Assembly: GCA_963920665.1 (NCBI GenBank)
Contig: OY987271.1
Location: 19,099,350-19,163,349, forward strand
Length of the DNA: 64,000 nt
Direction: 5' to 3'
Origin: Straminergon stramineum
Taxonomy: Eukaryota > Streptophyta > Bryopsida > Hypnales > Calliergonaceae
In this document: piece by piece, positions 60,760 to 64,000 of the stretch
How positions within the stretch are numbered: the first letter of the stretch is position 1
How the letters are laid out: each line of letters begins with the position of its first letter
The notes under the pieces: model-generated
Database searches by the model: none
Seen by the model: only the letters and a program-made list of their open reading frames with translations
Told to the model about the DNA's origin: nothing
Program-made: the position numbers and the translations under genes

Positions 60760-62235
60760 TTAACCCCTGAAGGACCATTTGTCCCCTTGGGGGACAATTT
60801 GGGTCCGGGCAGGTTCCTATTGTCTCAACTTTTAGTGATATTTTTTGGAATTTGGTGAGGTTGTGTATTTTCGCAAGAGCTTTGTGAAAATACAATTTTT
60901 ATTTTAATCGATGTCTGGGAACAAAAGTTATGGCATAATAAGCAAAAATGGAGTTTGGCGGTCAGCACAAAAAAAATCACAGAAAGTCAAAATAATTTTT
61001 TTTTCAAATTTTTTTCTCAAAGACTATTTTTGTCTACATGTGAAGCTTTGTTTTATTCAATTTGGACTAATAATGAGGAAGTTATGGACAATCTTCATTT
61101 TTCTGGCAATCTAAGCATCTTCTTGAAAAAATAACTTGTGGATTTCATTTTTGAATGCAATTTTTAGAATTTTTCTAAAAAAATTGCTAGACAAGGTTAG
61201 ATTCTCTTGCTAGAACAATCTCACGGTTGAGATTATTGTGATTCAATTCCATCTAAAAACTATTAACAATTTAGTTTTTTCTTCAATCTTAAACCCACTT
61301 CTTCTTAACAATTTTTTAATGAGTAAAAATTAACTGCTTTTTTTCCAAATTTTTTTTTGTAGATTCTCAACTCAATTACTTAACATAAATAAGTAGAAAA
61401 TCAAAATCCGTAGTGCAAAAAATTTGAACTAAAAAGATTCAAAGCCAAAAAATCTAGTCAAGCAAGGTCCACAAAAACTTGTTTTCTTCACTTTAAATGC
61501 CTATATCTTGCAATCTGCATGGTCAAAGTTTCTGAAAATTCTTGTATGTATTCACATACTAGTCAAGTAAGGTAAACTTGCCTATGACAGGCAAAATGAG
61601 TGGTTTGAACTGTTGCCATTAGCAAAATGATTCAGATTTTTTTCCATACATAAACATATGTGAGAATTGAAGGATGCAATTGAAAATTTATTCTTTTGAC
61701 AAAGTAAGAATTTTTTATGAATTTTTGAAGTGTATAGGCCACTTGGCCCAACAGAGTCTATAGACTACCCCAAATCAACAAAAAGGGTTTCCATAATGGT
61801 CATCTTACCACCTAAAGCAGTCACAACATTTTTTAACATGGCTACAACATTTCCTAACATGGCCATGACATGAAGGAATAAAAAAATAACTTTTTATGAC
61901 CAATTTACATTTGAATGGTGTAAGTGCCGTATGACAATCACTAATAATTCCATGACCATCTCCCAAGATAAGATTATGGCCACAAATCAGCCTAATGTAG
62001 TCCTAGTCTCATTTATGAGAAAAAGTTTGCCATGGGTTGGTGGAAGACTCTAATGGGTGGTTTTCTAGATGACTGCATTAGGCAATTTACCTGTCATGGG
62101 TTGGTTTACCTTAGAAGATCTTATGGTTGGATATGCAAAAAAGAACAATTTTTAATGTTCTTTTCTCTTTGCAATAGAAATGATAGTTTTGAGTGTTTTT
62201 TGATAGGAAAATCACCTTGGTCCTTTAGGGGTTAA
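60760..62235 (+). mobile_element. TTAA-family element, subfamily B (1476 bp)
   Basis: Left end TTAA-CCCCTGAAGGACC, right end TTGGTCCTTTAGGGG-TTAA. Its interior aligns with 36345-38532 (minus the LTR) and, in reverse, with 44014-44943. It preserves the uninterrupted GATTCAAAG (61436-61444) at which LTR C1 inserted in the sister copy. No transposase ORF. Confidence 0.75.
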
Positions 62236-62461
62236 GCATAGGTTCATTACGTCAACATCTAAAAGTAATAAGCCTTTATTTCCATAAATTACTTATAACC
62301 ACTTTTATCATGATTTTTGTATTCTATACTACAATTAATATTATTCTAATTATAAGGTGCCATGTCATTAAAATGTCCTTCATAATATTTCTCATGGTTT
62401 TTAGTTTTTTGGTATAATGAACTTCCGTCCTAAGAGCCTTTTTTTGGTAATAATTTTGGGG

Positions 62462-63379
62462 TTAACTTCCAAAGTAACAAACTGTATTTGTTGGCATCAT
62501 AGCTATTTGGGGCAGCTCACTATAAAAGGTATTTTTATTTTTTTTATTTGAAATTTTCACATCATGTGCCTAAGGAGTAGTTTCAAGCCCAACAACTTTC
62601 ATAACTTTTGACTCCATGATTGAAATTTTTTTGTATGCTACACCAATTTCATTATTCGATGGGGAGCTTAAAAAATCACTTTTTCAAGAAAAAGAGATTT
62701 GAAAATGGTTTTGTTGATTTAGATATACGTGGAAAGCTTTGAATAATTTCTTTCTGATTAATGAAATGAAAGTTATAAGGAGTTTTAGTTTGTGGGCAAT
62801 TATGGATTCTATACTCTAAGAGAAACATTGAAATCCTTTATTTAATTCAATTTTCAATTTTTTTGAAAAAAAATATAAGTATTGGGTGTAAATTGTCTAT
62901 TAAAACATTTCAACCATTGAGATTGGCATTTTTCAATTCCATAACTAAATTCTTAACAATTTAGTATTTTGAATCATTTTCTCTTTCTTTCTATTTACAA
63001 TTTTTTTCCTATATGTTGTACAATTCCGAATGATCTTAAATTTTTTAAGCATGTAGCTAACTTGCCTTGAATAATGAATCCAAAGAAGCACCACCATTTT
63101 GGACATTTTTTCATACAAATGTTACCTTGTGAAGTGTAAATTATCATAGGGCCAACAAAAGGATTTTTATCAATTCAAACACTCATATCTTACAATCTAC
63201 ATGGTGGAAATTTCTGAACTTTTTCCTACATCTTCTCAAACCAATGTACTACAAGGCCCTATGATTACATGTGTCCAATTTATTTTTTTTTAATTTTTTA
63301 ATTTGGTACTTGTATCAGAAGTGGAAGTCAATTTGGAGCATTTATGGTGAAAATATAGTCAAAAACCTTTAGGGGTTAA
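62462..63379 (+). mobile_element. TTAA-family element, subfamily A (918 bp)
   Basis: Left end TTAA-CTTCCAAAG (degenerate), right end ACCTTTAGGGG-TTAA. It aligns from end to end with 14567-15517. Shared stretches include 'ttgaaattttcacat/caca', 'aggagtag.ttcaag' and 'ggaaagctttgaat'. Confidence 0.75.
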
Positions 63380-63564
63380 GATTTAAAGAATCATATGATT
63401 CTATAGTAATCTAACAATGATGCCTCTCAATTGCACAAGCTATAACTTATAATCAAGGAAAGATCATAGAGTTGAGGTGCTCCTACTCTAATGTATTCCT
63501 AAAGTTTGAATTTTTCACAAAACGTGTCTCAAAGAGAAAAAATAAAATGTAGACAATTTATACA

Positions 63565-63565
<1 letters not shown>

Positions 63566-63615
<50 letters not shown>
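63566..63615. repeat. (AAT)n microsatellite
   Basis: About 16 uninterrupted AAT units. Confidence 0.95.
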
Positions 63616-63616
<1 letters not shown>

Positions 63617-63909
63617 TTAAATATAAATAGGATAAGGTTTGCAATATTATGGTCCTTCCCAATCAAATTCTATTGTTGAAAAACTTCAATTCTAAGGATT
63701 TTTTGCATCTGAAAAGTGGATAATAAATTAGACTTTCTATGCCTCATTTCATTACTTGAGTTTAGAAACTAAAAGAATCATCTTCCAACCATAAAATCAG
63801 GTTTAAAATACATTGTTGAATGGGCAAGTGATTTGGTGCAAAAGAAAGAACAAAAATCAACTAATAATATGTGACTTAAGGGAGGATGTTGAATGATTGG
63901 ACATCTTAC

Positions 63910-64000
63910 TTAACCCCGAAATGTCCAAAGCACCCAAATGTGGTGTTTGGAAAACTTTGAAGTTAAGTAAAATCCAACCAAATTTCTATTATTAGTAGTT
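63910..64000 (+). mobile_element. Left end of a further TTAA-family element, cut by the window edge
   Basis: TTAA at 63910-63913 is followed by CCCCGAAATGTCCAAAG, matching the left end of the family with a few changes. The right end would lie outside the window. Confidence 0.4.

Overview
The window is nuclear DNA of a plant. All four confident genes are split by GT-AG introns, and their products (an ARGONAUTE, a plant-type GT14 glycosyltransferase, a GDT1-family cation transporter and a MAMI-type MSP-domain protein) have plant-specific or plant-like forms. The AT-rich intergenic DNA, several kilobases per gene and full of old transposons, together with introns mostly of 0.1-1.2 kb, suggests a non-flowering land plant, perhaps a bryophyte. 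That placement is only an inference.

Layout. 1-2040: degenerate direct repeats. 2041-3326: GC-rich upstream region with a decaying ~120-bp tandem repeat. 3327-8562 (+): seven-exon MSP/VAP-like gene. 8563-15896: AT-rich DNA holding an ORF built of three 33-residue repeats (11590-11928, -) and a TTAA-flanked element (14567-15517). 15897-23959 (-): ten-exon ARGONAUTE with an intact slicer tetrad and an unusual Ser/Pro/Arg-rich N-terminus. 24000-24800: duplicated module plus a long hairpin upstream of it. 26308-29796 (-): ten-exon GT14-like glycosyltransferase. 31836-33052: two small inverted-repeat elements. 36270-53570: transposon graveyard. 57335-60067 (+): nine-exon GDT1-like transporter. 60760-64000: more TTAA elements.

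The most interesting signal is a family of roughly 0.2-1.5 kb elements that begin TTAA-CCCCTAAAGG and end CCTTTAGGGG-TTAA. About a dozen full, nested or partial copies are present. Three of them sit inside one solo LTR (39194-42554), and a second LTR copy (52284-53561) preserves the empty site for two of these. The pattern fits non-autonomous piggyBac-like elements, which I believe are uncommon in plants. One TTAA element (36273-38532) is itself split by a solo LTR with a perfect 5-bp target duplication, and its empty site is visible in a sister copy at 61437. The insertion order can therefore be read from the sequence alone.

The four genes do not form a pathway. They act at different sites: a membrane-contact or trafficking adaptor, RNA silencing, Golgi glycosylation and Golgi Mn/Ca homeostasis. 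All exon coordinates were worked out by hand from splice sites, reading phase and family similarity. They should be read as a gene model, not as transcript evidence.
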